The notes under the pieces: generated by a model
What the model was told of the DNA's origin: nothing
The model's database searches: none
What the model saw: the letters and a program-made list of their open reading frames with translations, nothing else
NCBI GenBank assembly: GCA_019429205.1
Contig: JAHYIT010000017.1
Coordinates: 1-58,740, forward strand
Reading direction: 5' to 3'
Length of the DNA stretch: 58,740 nucleotides
From: Mariniphaga sp.
GTDB lineage: Bacteria; Bacteroidota; Bacteroidia; Bacteroidales; Prolixibacteraceae
Program-made: the position numbers and the translations under genes
Shown here: one piece after another, positions 10,167-18,808 of the stretch
How positions within the stretch are numbered: position 1 is the first letter of the stretch
Layout of the letters: every line of letters begins with the position of its first letter

Positions 10167-11076
10167 ATCTGTGCGATTGAATGATTGAATTCAGTAATTC
10201 CTCGGTTTCTGCTGCATTTTCGCCAAGAAGATGGGCAATTTTCTGTACGGTATCGATGTTCTGTTCCTTAATTCGCTGAGCCCGGTTTATAATTTCGTCG
10301 CGTACAAGCAGTGGTGCCGACATGTCGCGAATTACAGCACCTACCACTTTTTGTTTATACAACGTAACCACTGAAACATGCAGCAGTTTGTTGCTGAATT
10401 TAATATCCCGTTCCAATATTTCTTCGCCTGATGAAAGAATACTCGACATCATTTTAAAAATAACTTCAGGTACCAGTACTTCAACATCGGCGCCTTTCAA
10501 ACCGGGAATGGTTTCATAAAGTTCAGTGGTTTCTTCACCCATAAGCCGGGCAAAACTTTGGTTCGAATCCACAACTTTGTGATTTTCGTTCATCATAATA
10601 ATTCCCACGTTAATTTTATGTAACATGTACGACGAAATTTCCATCGACTCCTGGGCTTTTTCCAGGCGCATTTCGGTTTTTTTTAGTTTGGTTACATCGT
10701 TTATTGAGCCCACGATGCCTGCAATTTGACCATCGTTATTGCGGATAACTGCTTTGTTTATTACCACATCCATTCGCGAACCATCCTTTTGCCGCACCTG
10801 GGTTTCGTAAATCTGAACATCAGGGTTGGCAATCAATTCCTGGTCTTTGTGATAATAAATTTCTGCCATATGTTTGGTGTGAATATCGTAAACCGATTGC
10901 CCGATAATCTGTTCCCTTAGCTTTCCCGAAAACTCCTCGTGTGCTTTGTTGCACATTTGGTAAACGCCTTTTAAATCTCTGTAAAAAATGGGAATGGGCA
11001 GTGCATCAAAAATTTTTTGGTAAAATTCCGGATCTTCGATGTTTCCCGGCAGAAAAGACTTTTTATCGTAAATCAT
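10150..11076 (-). CDS. Double-PAS sensor protein, hydrogenase-linked
   Basis: A 308-residue soluble protein. PAS 1 spans about residues 17-130 (IFDALPIPIFYRDLKGVY... ending GIVGSINDVTKLK), a short coiled segment follows, and PAS 2 spans about 148-250 (INVGIIMMNENHKVVDSN). The last 50 residues are helical (IINRAQRIKEQN). There is no kinase, cyclase or DNA-binding output domain, so it probably acts on the overlapping SpoIIE phosphatase gene's product. Related PAS genes accompany [FeFe] hydrogenases in other anaerobes, where redox or H2 sensing has been proposed; the ligand is unknown. It is divergent from the hydrogenase genes across 11077-11243. Confidence 0.8.
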   Translation of the reverse strand: MIYDKKSFLPGNIEDPEFYQKIFDALPIPIFYRDLKGVYQMCNKAHEEFSGKLREQIIGQSVYDIHTKHMAEIYYHKDQELIANPDVQIYETQVRQKDGSRMDVVINKAVIRNNDGQIAGIVGSINDVTKLKKTEMRLEKAQESMEISSYMLHKINVGIIMMNENHKVVDSNQSFARLMGEETTELYETIPGLKGADVEVLVPEVIFKMMSSILSSGEEILERDIKFSNKLLHVSVVTLYKQKVVGAVIRDMSAPLLVRDEIINRAQRIKEQNIDTVQKIAHLLGENAAETEELLNSIIQSHRYGDDQ

Positions 11077-11243
11077 TTTTGGTTTTTTTCTGGTAAAAAT
11101 TCAATCGGAAAAATAGTGATTAAAACCTTATTTACATTCATTTTAAATCTATTTAAAAACAGGAATTCTTGATATTTGGCATAAATTGGCCTGAATCTTC
11201 CTTTATATAATTATGGAAACTCCTTTTTCCATTTATAAGGCAA

Positions 11244-11612
11244 GTGGCATTTTGTATTTCAACGACTTCAAAAGAGGTACGTGAGATGGGTTATGGAGAC
11301 GGGATTGGTTTGTTTAATAAGCTGATTCCTGCACATGTTGACCGCTGTGTTAACGGAATATTAAGCCAGCCTGGGTTTATTCCACCCTCGCTAAAGTACG
11401 ATGCTTTGGGGCTTTCAAGACATGGTTCAGAAAAACATGTTATAAAACAATATGTTATACAAAATAAAACCACCTTTATTCGCAATTCCGATGCACATTA
11501 TCCCGAACAAATTGGCGAAATTTACACCGTTTTTAATATGAAGGAAATTAATTTCACTGAGATTAAAAAAGCATTGAATCAAGAAGATAACCGATTTTGT
11601 GAATTGCCATGA
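11244..11612 (+). pseudogene. Truncated PHP-domain phosphoesterase gene (C-terminal relic)
   Basis: A 122-codon frame whose latter part matches the C-terminal half of hydrogenase-associated PHP proteins: LIPAHVDR, SQPGFIPPSLKYDAL and FIRNSDAHYPEQIGEI, the last two holding His/Asp metal ligands. The N-terminal metal motif (DLHIHT type, usually about 100 residues earlier) is missing. The first residues, ISTTSKEVRE, could be what is left of the family's T(T/S)xEEVH segment, so an internal deletion may have joined it to IPAHVDR. No clear start signal precedes it. Its TGA overlaps the next relic's ATG (ATGA), preserving the old operon junction. I judge it non-functional. Confidence 0.7.
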
Positions 11613-11737
11613 AAACCATCTCAGACCATGTGCCCGATATTGTTCACAATTCGGTGCGTGCTAAAGCAACATTGATTGAAATCATAGTTGAAGAAGACGT
11701 AAAAAATAACCTTGATGAGATAGAAGCAAATAAGTAA
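11609..11737 (+). pseudogene. N-terminal relic of a hydrogenase-associated ATP-binding (HATPase) protein
   Basis: A 42-codon frame starting MKTISDHVPDIVHNSVRAKA and continuing TLIEIIVEED. This is the conserved beginning of the RsbW/HATPase-like protein that follows the PHP gene in many [FeFe] hydrogenase operons (family form roughly D-I-V-Q-N-S-I-R-A). The frame ends just where the ATP-binding DNGxGM motif should come, so the catalytic part of about 100 residues is gone. The next gene starts 23 bases later. A microprotein function cannot be excluded but is not supported. Confidence 0.7.
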
Positions 11738-11760
11738 AACAAAAAATAACCGTATCAACT

Positions 11761-12156
11761 ATGACAAAAATAAAAACACTGGCAGACCTTCGGAGAATTA
11801 AAGAGGAAGTTCAGTCCAAAATCAAATTAAGAGAGAACAGCAACCATCCCGAACAATTGGTTCAGGTAAAAGTGGGTATGGCGACCTGCGGAATTGCTTC
11901 CGGCGCAAAAGATACCATGAAATATTTTGTGGATGAGTTGGAACAGCAGGCCATTGATGCCGTGGTAACACAAACCGGCTGCATGGGTTATTGCTATGCC
12001 GAACCTACCGTAGAAGTTACTCTTCCGGGAAAAGACTCAGTGGTTTTTGGTTACGTGAACAAAGAAAAAGCCGAAGAAATAATCGACGTTTACATTAAGC
12101 GCGGTGAACTTATCGATGGCGTTATTCCCTTGAGTTTCAAAACAATTGATGATTAA
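11761..12156 (+). CDS. hndB: [2Fe-2S] ferredoxin-like hydrogenase subunit (HndB-like)
   Basis: A 131-residue thioredoxin-fold iron-sulfur protein, equivalent to HndB of NADP-reducing hydrogenases. Visible cysteines are C43 (MATCGIASG), C74 and C78 (TGCMGYC); a fourth cysteine near C43 is not seen. It should carry electrons between the NAD(H)-binding flavin subunit and the hydrogenase. It lies 20 bases before hydB and is part of the hndB-hydB-hydA-hydC order. Its N-terminus (LADLRRIKEE) is typical, supporting ATG 11761. Confidence 0.85.
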   Translation: MTKIKTLADLRRIKEEVQSKIKLRENSNHPEQLVQVKVGMATCGIASGAKDTMKYFVDELEQQAIDAVVTQTGCMGYCYAEPTVEVTLPGKDSVVFGYVNKEKAEEIIDVYIKRGELIDGVIPLSFKTIDD

Positions 12157-12176
12157 CAACTTTCAACCAATCAGTT

Positions 12177-13970
12177 ATGACCGATTATAAAATACACCTG
12201 CTGATTTGCGGCGGAACCGGCTGTAAAGCAGCAGAAAGTGATGAGATAAAAAAACAATTGAAGCATTGGATTGAGGAAGTGGGCCTGGAGGACGAAGCGC
12301 AGGTGGTTTTTACCGGCTGCTTCGGATTTTGTGAGAAAGGCCCGATTGTAAAGGTATTGCCCGACAATACTTTTTATGTAGGCGTTACGCCGGCCGATGC
12401 TGAGGATATTGTAAAAGAGCACCTGATAAAAGGACGGACGGTGCCGCGGCTTCTTTACAAAGATCCGATTACCAATCAGCAGATTAGCGATTCCAAAGGC
12501 ATGGATTTTTACAAAAAACAAACCCGAATTGCCCTTCGGAATTGCGGGTTTATAAACCCTGAAAGTATAGATGAATACATTTCGCGCGATGGTTACGCAG
12601 CTATGGGAAAATGCCTTACTGAATATTCGCCTGAAGAAACCATAAAAGAAATTAAAGAATCCGGATTACGTGGCCGTGGCGGCGGCGGTTTTCCCACCGG
12701 TTTAAAATGGGAAATTACCCGAAAATCTGAAGCTGACCAGAAATACGTAGTGTGCAATGCCGACGAAGGCGACCCCGGTGCGTTTATGGATCGTTCCATT
12801 CTGGAAGGCGACCCGCACTCGGTAATTGAAGCCATGGCCATTTGTGGCTACTGCATTGGGGCAGACAAAGGCCTGGTTTATATCAGGGCCGAATATCCGC
12901 TGGCTATTGAACGGCTGAAAACTGCTTTAAACCAGGCACGCGAATATGGTTTACTGGGCGATGATATTTTGGGAACCGGGTTTAATTTTGAAATTGAAAT
13001 ACGTTTAGGCGCCGGAGCATTTGTTTGCGGCGAAGAAACTGCGCTCATTCATTCTATGGAAGGTTTGCGGGGCGAGCCCACTTTTAAACCACCGTTCCCG
13101 TCAGTTTCAGGTTACCTGGGTAAACCTACCAACGTAAACAACGTGGAAACATTTGCCAACATTCCGGTTATCATCAATAAAGGAGCAAGCTGGTTCAATA
13201 AAATTGGTACTGAAAATTCAAAAGGAACCAAAGTATTTGCCCTGGCCGGAAAAATCAACAATGTTGGTTTGATTGAAGTTCCTATGGGAACTACCCTCCG
13301 TGAGGTTATTTACGATATAGGCGGCGGAATTAAAGATGGTAAAGGGTTTAAATCGGTTCAGACCGGCGGTCCCTCCGGCGGGTGTTTAACCAAAGATTTT
13401 CTGGATACTCCAATTGATTATGATAATCTGCTTGCAGCAGGGTCCATGATGGGGTCGGGAGGTATGATTGTGATGGACGAAGGCGATTGTATGGTTGGAA
13501 TCGCCAAATTTTACCTTGAATTTACCCTGGAAGAATCTTGCGGAAAATGTTCGCCTTGCCGCATTGGAAACAAACGCCTGTATGAAATTTTAGAGAAAAT
13601 TACCAATGGAAACGGGGAGGAGGTAGATATTGAACGACTGAAGTTATTAAGCAATGTAATTAAAGATACTTCGCTTTGCGGGCTTGGGCAAACATCGCCA
13701 AACCCGGTTTTATCCACTATCCTTAATTTTGAAGATGAATATCTGGCCCATGTCAACGAGAAGAAATGTCCTTCGGGCCAGTGTAAAGCCTTGCTGAAAT
13801 ACGACATTATTGAAGACCTTTGCACCGGTTGCACCTTATGTTTCCGTAACTGTCCCGTTGGAGCCATTACCGGCGAAAGAAGACAGCCGCATTACATCGA
13901 CCAGTTGCTTTGTATTAAGTGTGGTGTGTGTTACGAGAAATGCAAATTCAACGCAATTAAACTTTCATAG
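12177..13970 (+). CDS. hydB: NuoF-like NAD(H)-binding flavin subunit of [FeFe] hydrogenase
   Basis: A 597-residue cytoplasmic subunit (HydB/HndC). Domain order: an N-terminal thioredoxin-like [2Fe-2S] domain (GGTGCKAAESD, GCFGFCEKG), the FMN/NADH domain (LRGRGGGGFPTG; NADEGDPGAFMDR; GAGAFVCGEETAL), an SLBB segment, a NuoF-type [4Fe-4S] site (ESCGKCSPCRIGNKR, about residue 456) and two C-terminal [4Fe-4S] motifs (CTGCTLCFRNCP and CIKCGVCYEKC). The extra C-terminal ferredoxin domain matches electron-bifurcating or NADP-reducing hydrogenases. It should move electrons between NAD(P)H, possibly ferredoxin, and HydA. Confidence 0.92.
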   Translation: MTDYKIHLLICGGTGCKAAESDEIKKQLKHWIEEVGLEDEAQVVFTGCFGFCEKGPIVKVLPDNTFYVGVTPADAEDIVKEHLIKGRTVPRLLYKDPITNQQISDSKGMDFYKKQTRIALRNCGFINPESIDEYISRDGYAAMGKCLTEYSPEETIKEIKESGLRGRGGGGFPTGLKWEITRKSEADQKYVVCNADEGDPGAFMDRSILEGDPHSVIEAMAICGYCIGADKGLVYIRAEYPLAIERLKTALNQAREYGLLGDDILGTGFNFEIEIRLGAGAFVCGEETALIHSMEGLRGEPTFKPPFPSVSGYLGKPTNVNNVETFANIPVIINKGASWFNKIGTENSKGTKVFALAGKINNVGLIEVPMGTTLREVIYDIGGGIKDGKGFKSVQTGGPSGGCLTKDFLDTPIDYDNLLAAGSMMGSGGMIVMDEGDCMVGIAKFYLEFTLEESCGKCSPCRIGNKRLYEILEKITNGNGEEVDIERLKLLSNVIKDTSLCGLGQTSPNPVLSTILNFEDEYLAHVNEKKCPSGQCKALLKYDIIEDLCTGCTLCFRNCPVGAITGERRQPHYIDQLLCIKCGVCYEKCKFNAIKLS

Positions 13971-13988
13971 AAAAGAAATACAGGAACA

Positions 13989-15755
13989 ATGGATACAATA
14001 CTATTAACCATAGATAACAAACCGGTAGTCGTTAAAAAAGGCATTACCATTCTCGAAGCAGCTTCAAGTACGGGAGTACATATTCCTACGCTTTGCCACA
14101 TGAAGCTGGATGATTTGAATATTGAAAACAGGCCCGGCGGCTGCCGCATTTGTGTAGTGGAAGTGGAAGGCCGGAGAAACCTGGCACCCGCCTGTTGCAC
14201 CGAGGTAGCTGATGGAATGGTTATTAATTCTCATTCCATCAGGGTGATAAATGCCCGGCAAACGGTACTGGAACTTATTCTTTCAGACCATCCGGCGGAT
14301 TGTCTTATTTGTGCCAAGTCAGGTAAATGTGATTTGCAGGACATGGCGCATCATCTGGGAATCAGGGAAATTCATTATAAAGGGGAACAGTCAACTTACC
14401 GCGAAGACACTTCACCAGCCATTATCCGCGATGTGGACAAGTGTATTATGTGCCGCCGTTGCGAAATGATGTGCAACGAAGTACAAACGGTTGGCGTGCT
14501 TTCTGCCATTAACCGTGGATTTAATGCGGTGGTTTCACCAGCTTTTGAAATGAACCTCGACCATTCGGTTTGTACGTATTGCGGACAATGTGTTGCTGTT
14601 TGTCCAACCGGTGCACTAACTGAGGTGGATCAAACCGCCCATGTGGTGCGTGCACTTTCTGATTCTTCAAAAACAGTTATTGTTCAAACTGCTCCTGCCG
14701 TGCGTGCAGCATTGGGCGAAGAGTTTGATATGGACCCCGGAACATTGGTAACGGGAAAACTTGCAGCCGCCTTACGAAGACTCGGTTTTGATTATGTTTT
14801 TGATACTGATTTTGCTGCCGACCTTACCATTATGGAAGAAGGCACAGAAATGCTAAACCGTCTTTCACGGTTCCTTGAAGGCGACAAAAGTGTGAAATTG
14901 CCCATTCTAACTTCCTGCTGCCCGGCCTGGGTGAAGTTTTTTGAACACCAGTTTCCACAACTAAAAGATATTCCTTCTACTGCGCGCTCACCACAGCAGA
15001 TGTTCGGCAGTATTGCCAAAACGTATTTCGCTGAAAAAATGGGAATTAAGCGCGAAGATCTGGTGGTGGTTTCCATTATGCCGTGCGTGGCCAAAAAATA
15101 CGAATGTGGCCGCGATGAATTTAAAGTAAATGACAATCCTGATGTGGATTATGCCATTACTACCCGCGAACTGGCCGGATTGATAAAGCTGGCTAACATC
15201 AATTTTAGTCGCTTGCCCAACGAGGAATTTGATTTGCCACTAGGCGAATCAACCGGCGCAGGAGTTATTTTTGGTACAACGGGTGGTGTAATTGAAGCTG
15301 CGGTTCGAACGGCTTATGAATTATATACCAAAAAGCCTTTACCAAAACTTGATTTTAATGAATTGCGTGGTATGGATGGAATCCGGCAGGCAACCATTGA
15401 TTTTGGAGGTTTTCCGCTAAAAATTGGAATTGCCCATGGTTTGGGGAACGCCCGAAAATTGCTGGCAAAAATCGAATCGGGTGAAAGCGAATTTCATGCC
15501 ATTGAAATTATGAGTTGCCCGGGCGGTTGCATCGGTGGTGGCGGCCAGCCTTACCATCATGGAAATGCCGAAATCCTGAAAAAACGCCAGATGGCCATTT
15601 ACCAGGAAGACAGCAATAAGAAGATTCGCAAATCGCATGAAAACCCATACATTATTCAACTTTATGAAGAATTCCTGGGTAAACCCATGAGCGAAAAAGC
15701 GCATCACTTGTTGCATACCCAATATTTTGACAGAACGAGTGGAAGTAGTCATTAG
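13989..15755 (+). CDS. hydA: NADH-linked [FeFe] hydrogenase catalytic subunit
   Basis: A 588-residue soluble hydrogenase that forms or oxidises H2 at the H-cluster. N-terminal [2Fe-2S] ligands are C36, C52, C55 and C69 or C70; a His-Cys3 [4Fe-4S] site is H101/C105/C108/C114; two ferredoxin-type sites are C152-C162 and C195-C205. The H-cluster signatures are complete: TSCCPAW (C310 in proton transfer, C311 ligand), MPCVAKK (C366) and CPGGCIGGG (C510, C514). The length and lack of a C-terminal [2Fe-2S] extension fit HndD better than Thermotoga HydA. The final codons and stop are built from the first heptamer of an inverted repeat array, so the C-terminus may have been altered by an insertion. 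Maturation genes hydEFG are not in the window. Confidence 0.95.
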   Translation: MDTILLTIDNKPVVVKKGITILEAASSTGVHIPTLCHMKLDDLNIENRPGGCRICVVEVEGRRNLAPACCTEVADGMVINSHSIRVINARQTVLELILSDHPADCLICAKSGKCDLQDMAHHLGIREIHYKGEQSTYREDTSPAIIRDVDKCIMCRRCEMMCNEVQTVGVLSAINRGFNAVVSPAFEMNLDHSVCTYCGQCVAVCPTGALTEVDQTAHVVRALSDSSKTVIVQTAPAVRAALGEEFDMDPGTLVTGKLAAALRRLGFDYVFDTDFAADLTIMEEGTEMLNRLSRFLEGDKSVKLPILTSCCPAWVKFFEHQFPQLKDIPSTARSPQQMFGSIAKTYFAEKMGIKREDLVVVSIMPCVAKKYECGRDEFKVNDNPDVDYAITTRELAGLIKLANINFSRLPNEEFDLPLGESTGAGVIFGTTGGVIEAAVRTAYELYTKKPLPKLDFNELRGMDGIRQATIDFGGFPLKIGIAHGLGNARKLLAKIESGESEFHAIEIMSCPGGCIGGGGQPYHHGNAEILKKRQMAIYQEDSNKKIRKSHENPYIIQLYEEFLGKPMSEKAHHLLHTQYFDRTSGSSH

Positions 15756-15775
15756 TCAATAGTCATTGGTCATTG
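15748..15775 (+). repeat. Heptamer array (left arm) overlapping the hydA stop codon
   Basis: Four contiguous 7-bp units of the form GTCAWTR (15748-15754, 15755-15761, 15762-15768, 15769-15775). The hydA TAG at 15753-15755 lies within it. It is the inverted partner of the array at 15922-15949 on the other side of a decayed four-helix-bundle gene. Confidence 0.85.
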
Positions 15776-15820
15776 GGAAAATGAAAGTCCTTGGTAGAAG
15801 AATAAGAAAAACAGGTAATT

Positions 15821-15934
15821 ATGAAATTAGAAGATTTAAAAGTTTATCAGTTAGCAATGGAAATTGCACAAGGGAAACGGCACAATAATTACATCAAATC
15901 CATTGGCCGCACTTCACCCCCTAATGACCAGTGA
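15821..15934 (+). pseudogene. Decayed S23/IVS-type four-helix-bundle gene
   Basis: A 37-codon frame beginning MKLEDLKVYQLAMEIAQ, the highly conserved first helix of the four-helix-bundle (23S rRNA intervening-sequence-like, S23) family, which normally has about 115-125 residues. After residue 17 only scraps follow: GKRHNNYIK resembles the family's GxxRYHxKEYI region, suggesting internal deletion. It ends inside the right heptamer array. It sits between hydA and hydC, genes otherwise expected to be adjacent. Confidence 0.75.
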
Positions 15935-15949
15935 CCAATGACCAGTGAT
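15922..15949 (-). repeat. Heptamer array (right arm), inverted relative to 15748-15775
   Basis: Four contiguous 7-bp units that on the minus strand read (G/A)TCAYTR, the reverse complement of the left arm's units. Together the arms frame about 150 bp holding the four-helix-bundle relic. Confidence 0.85.
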
Positions 15950-16016
15950 TATTTAAAGTTCTTTTAAAACGGAATAATTTAATTTTTAAAGAGAAATACT
16001 TAAAAAACTTTAAGTC

Positions 16017-16526
16017 ATGCCAAAAATAAAACTTGCAGAAAATACAATTCAGATTATAAAAGATGTATGTGCTGAATTCAACAACAGCGAGGGCGAACTG
16101 ATAAATGTTTTGCACAAGGTTCAGCATAAACTGGGCTATTTACCCGCCGAAGTGCAGGAAGTAATTGCCAAAGAGTTAAATGCTTCGGTTGCAAAAGTGT
16201 ACGGAGTAGTTACGTTTTATAGTTTTTTCACCATGATTCCCAAAGGGGAATTTCCTATTTCCATTTGTATGGGAACTGCCTGTTATGTGCGTGGCGCTGA
16301 ACAGGTTTTGAGTGAATTTAAGCGGCAATTGAAAGTGGAAGTTGGCGAATCAACCAACGACGGAAAGTTCTCTTTGAACTGCCTGCGTTGCGTTGGAGCC
16401 TGCGGGCTTGCTCCCGTGGTGATGGTGGGTGAAAAAGTTTTCGGAAGAGTGGCGCCAACCCAGGTAAAACAAATTATTGCCGAATACCGAGAGGGTTGTC
16501 CATCTGAAGTGGCAAAATCAGCTTAA
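16017..16526 (+). CDS. hydC: NuoE-like [2Fe-2S] subunit of the hydrogenase
   Basis: A 169-residue NuoE/HndA-type subunit. Helical N-terminus, then a thioredoxin-like domain with the four [2Fe-2S] ligands C84, C89 (ICMGTAC), C125 and C129 (LRCVGAC). It should dock on HydB and take part in NAD(H) electron exchange. It is separated from hydA by about 260 bp of repeat arrays and relic, whereas such subunits are usually closely spaced, so it may need its own translation or transcription signal. A strong terminator closes the operon. Confidence 0.92.
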   Translation: MPKIKLAENTIQIIKDVCAEFNNSEGELINVLHKVQHKLGYLPAEVQEVIAKELNASVAKVYGVVTFYSFFTMIPKGEFPISICMGTACYVRGAEQVLSEFKRQLKVEVGESTNDGKFSLNCLRCVGACGLAPVVMVGEKVFGRVAPTQVKQIIAEYREGCPSEVAKSA

Positions 16527-16602
16527 AGTTTTTCTGAATGTGAAATATTATTGAGGTGAACCGGTAATTATTACTGTGTTATTTTATTTTCGGTTCAATA
16601 CA

Positions 16603-16638
16603 AAAAAACGCCTGTCTGAAATTCAAACAGGCGTTTTT
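16603..16638 (+). terminator. Rho-independent terminator after the hydrogenase operon
   Basis: A stem of CGCCTGT with ACAGGCG, extended by A:T pairs to about 12 bp, 11-nt loop, then a T-run. It lies between hydC and the converging htpG, and its A/T flanks could serve both directions. Confidence 0.88.
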
Positions 16639-16707
16639 AGCATGGGTGGCGTGAATTCCGATTCGCGCATTTTATCAATTATGGCGATTTCAAATCGCCG
16701 ATCCTTG

Positions 16708-18762
16708 TTATTTTATCAACTCCACGCTTCGTTTCACAAATTTATCCAAATCGGCGCCTTTTAGCATGTTGTTGGCCAGAAGAGCGAGGTCAACCAACTG
16801 TTTGGCCAGTTTGTTGTTTTTGCCAAAACCGGTCAGTTTTTCCCGTTTGTTTTCTTCCAGTTTGGCCAGTTCGCTGTTCAGGCTGTCCAGTTTTTCTTTG
16901 TCGGCCTGAGGAACTTCTTCCTCTTTTTTGCCTTCTTTTGCCTTTTCCAACTCGCTGATTTCAGCTTTTTTAGTTTCAATATCAGTAGCCAGTTTTTCCA
17001 GCGATTTGCCTAGCTTTTTGTCTTTGGCTTCAACCACTTTTTTCACCAGCGGATGCGTGGTATTTACAACCAGATTCAGGCTATCGGGCATATCGCCGTA
17101 AAAATTCATTCCGCCTTGTGAAGCGCTCATGTCTTTCATCCTGCGCATAAATTCGCTGCGGGTAATCACCATCGGGCTTCCGTTTTCGCCCAAATCCTGA
17201 AAATCAACCAAAAAGTTGTGGTTGTTGGTTTCGGGGCAAACGGCCTGAAATACCGGCGAAAGTTCCTGTTTTTGTTCCCAGGTCAATTCTTCTTTTGATG
17301 AATCTTCTTTTTTGATGAGGTTTTCCACCACATCGGCATCCACACGTACAAACTGTTTGTCGGAGTGTTTTTGTTCGAACCGGCTGATGAGGTGCGGCGC
17401 CAAAACATCGTCGAGCACCAGCACATCGTAACCTTTTCCACGTGCTTCTTCCACAAAAGTATATTGTTCTTCCTTGTTGGTGGTGTACAGGTAAACCAGT
17501 TTTTTATCCTTGTCGGTCTGGCTGTCTTTTATCAGTTTTTCGTATTCTTCAAAAGTGAAATATTTGTCTTCCGTGTTTTTGAACAGGAAAAACTTCATGG
17601 CACGGTCGTAAAATTTATCATCTGTCAACATGCCGTATTCGATAAATATTTTCAGGTCGTCCCATTTTTTCTCGAACTCGTCGCGTTTCTCTTTGAATAT
17701 ATCAGACAGCCTGTCGGCTACTTTTTTAGAAATGTGGCTGCTTATTTTTTTTACGTTCGAATCGCTTTGCAGGTAGGAACGGGAAACGTTCAGCGGGATG
17801 TCGGGTGAATCGAGAACCCCGTGCAGTAAAGTGAGAAATTCAGGAACAATTCCTTCAACTGAATCGGTAACAAACACCTGGTTGCTGTAAAGCTGAATTT
17901 TGTTTTTCTGAACCTCAAAATTGTTTTTGATTTTCGGAAAATAAAGAATACCGGTGAGGTTAAACGGATAATCCACGTTCAGGTGAATGTTGAACAGCGG
18001 TTCATCGGCCATGGGGTAGAGGCGGTGATAAAAACCGCTGTAATCCTCATCTTTCAGGTCAGCCGGCATTTTGGTCCAGTTCGGTTCTGTGTCGTTAATC
18101 TGGTTGTCCTCGCCGGTGTCCACTTGTTTACCGTCTTTCCACTCTTTTTTCTTCCCAAAAAGTACCGGAATTGGTAGGAATTTGCAATACTTCTCCAGAA
18201 TTTCGGAGATTTTGTGTTCTTCCAGAAACTCTTCCGAGTCGCTGTTGATGTGCATCACAATATCAGTACCTACCTCGTCGCGTTCGGCATCATCAATGTT
18301 GTATTCAGGTGTGCCGTCGCAGCTCCATTTTACAGCTTTAGCTCCTTCCTGGTAGGATTTGGTGATGATTTCCACTTTTTCGGAAACCATAAATGAGCTG
18401 TAAAATCCCAGCCCAAAATGTCCGATTATGGCGTTGGCATCCTTTTTATATTTTTCGAGAAACTCGTTGGCGCCTGAAAACGCAATCTGGTTGATGTACT
18501 TTTCAATCTCTTCAGCTGTCATCCCGATTCCGTTGTCTGAAACTGTTAAGGTTTTGGCCTCTTTGTCGAGTTTTACTTTCACCTTAAGTTCGGTAACATC
18601 GCCGTTGTATTCTCCTTTTGATGCCAGTGTTTTCAACTTTTGTGTGGCATCCACCGCGTTCGACACAATTTCCCTAAGGAAAATGTCATGATCAGAATAA
18701 AGGAATTTTTTAATGATGGGGAACAGATTTTCACTGGTTACGCCAATTTTTCCTGTTTGCAT
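16708..18762 (-). CDS. htpG: Hsp90-family chaperone HtpG
   Basis: A 684-residue cytoplasmic ATP-dependent chaperone. The GHKL ATP site is seen in IVSNAVDA, SDNGIGM and GHFGLGFYS; middle-domain motifs such as LYSNQVFV and the helical C-terminal dimerisation region follow. A highly charged Lys/Glu stretch lies near residues 605-650. ATG 18762 gives the standard start (MQTGKIGVTSENLFPI); the frame extends 21 codons upstream, but those are unlike the family and overlap a promoter-like element. Single gene, converging on the hydrogenase terminator. Confidence 0.95.
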   Translation of the reverse strand: MQTGKIGVTSENLFPIIKKFLYSDHDIFLREIVSNAVDATQKLKTLASKGEYNGDVTELKVKVKLDKEAKTLTVSDNGIGMTAEEIEKYINQIAFSGANEFLEKYKKDANAIIGHFGLGFYSSFMVSEKVEIITKSYQEGAKAVKWSCDGTPEYNIDDAERDEVGTDIVMHINSDSEEFLEEHKISEILEKYCKFLPIPVLFGKKKEWKDGKQVDTGEDNQINDTEPNWTKMPADLKDEDYSGFYHRLYPMADEPLFNIHLNVDYPFNLTGILYFPKIKNNFEVQKNKIQLYSNQVFVTDSVEGIVPEFLTLLHGVLDSPDIPLNVSRSYLQSDSNVKKISSHISKKVADRLSDIFKEKRDEFEKKWDDLKIFIEYGMLTDDKFYDRAMKFFLFKNTEDKYFTFEEYEKLIKDSQTDKDKKLVYLYTTNKEEQYTFVEEARGKGYDVLVLDDVLAPHLISRFEQKHSDKQFVRVDADVVENLIKKEDSSKEELTWEQKQELSPVFQAVCPETNNHNFLVDFQDLGENGSPMVITRSEFMRRMKDMSASQGGMNFYGDMPDSLNLVVNTTHPLVKKVVEAKDKKLGKSLEKLATDIETKKAEISELEKAKEGKKEEEVPQADKEKLDSLNSELAKLEENKREKLTGFGKNNKLAKQLVDLALLANNMLKGADLDKFVKRSVELIK

Positions 18763-18808
18763 ATTTTTCAGTTTTAAATGATACTTTTTATATGTTTTGC
18801 TCCGTAAA

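Noticed and set aside
10560-10570. GGTTCGAATCC resembling a tRNA T-arm
   Set aside because: It lies inside the PAS coding sequence and no acceptor stem, anticodon arm or D-arm is found around it.
11609-11737. Interpretation as a genuine small regulatory protein
   Set aside because: Its sequence equals only the opening of a longer HATPase family and stops before the ATP site; a relic is the simpler reading, though not proven.
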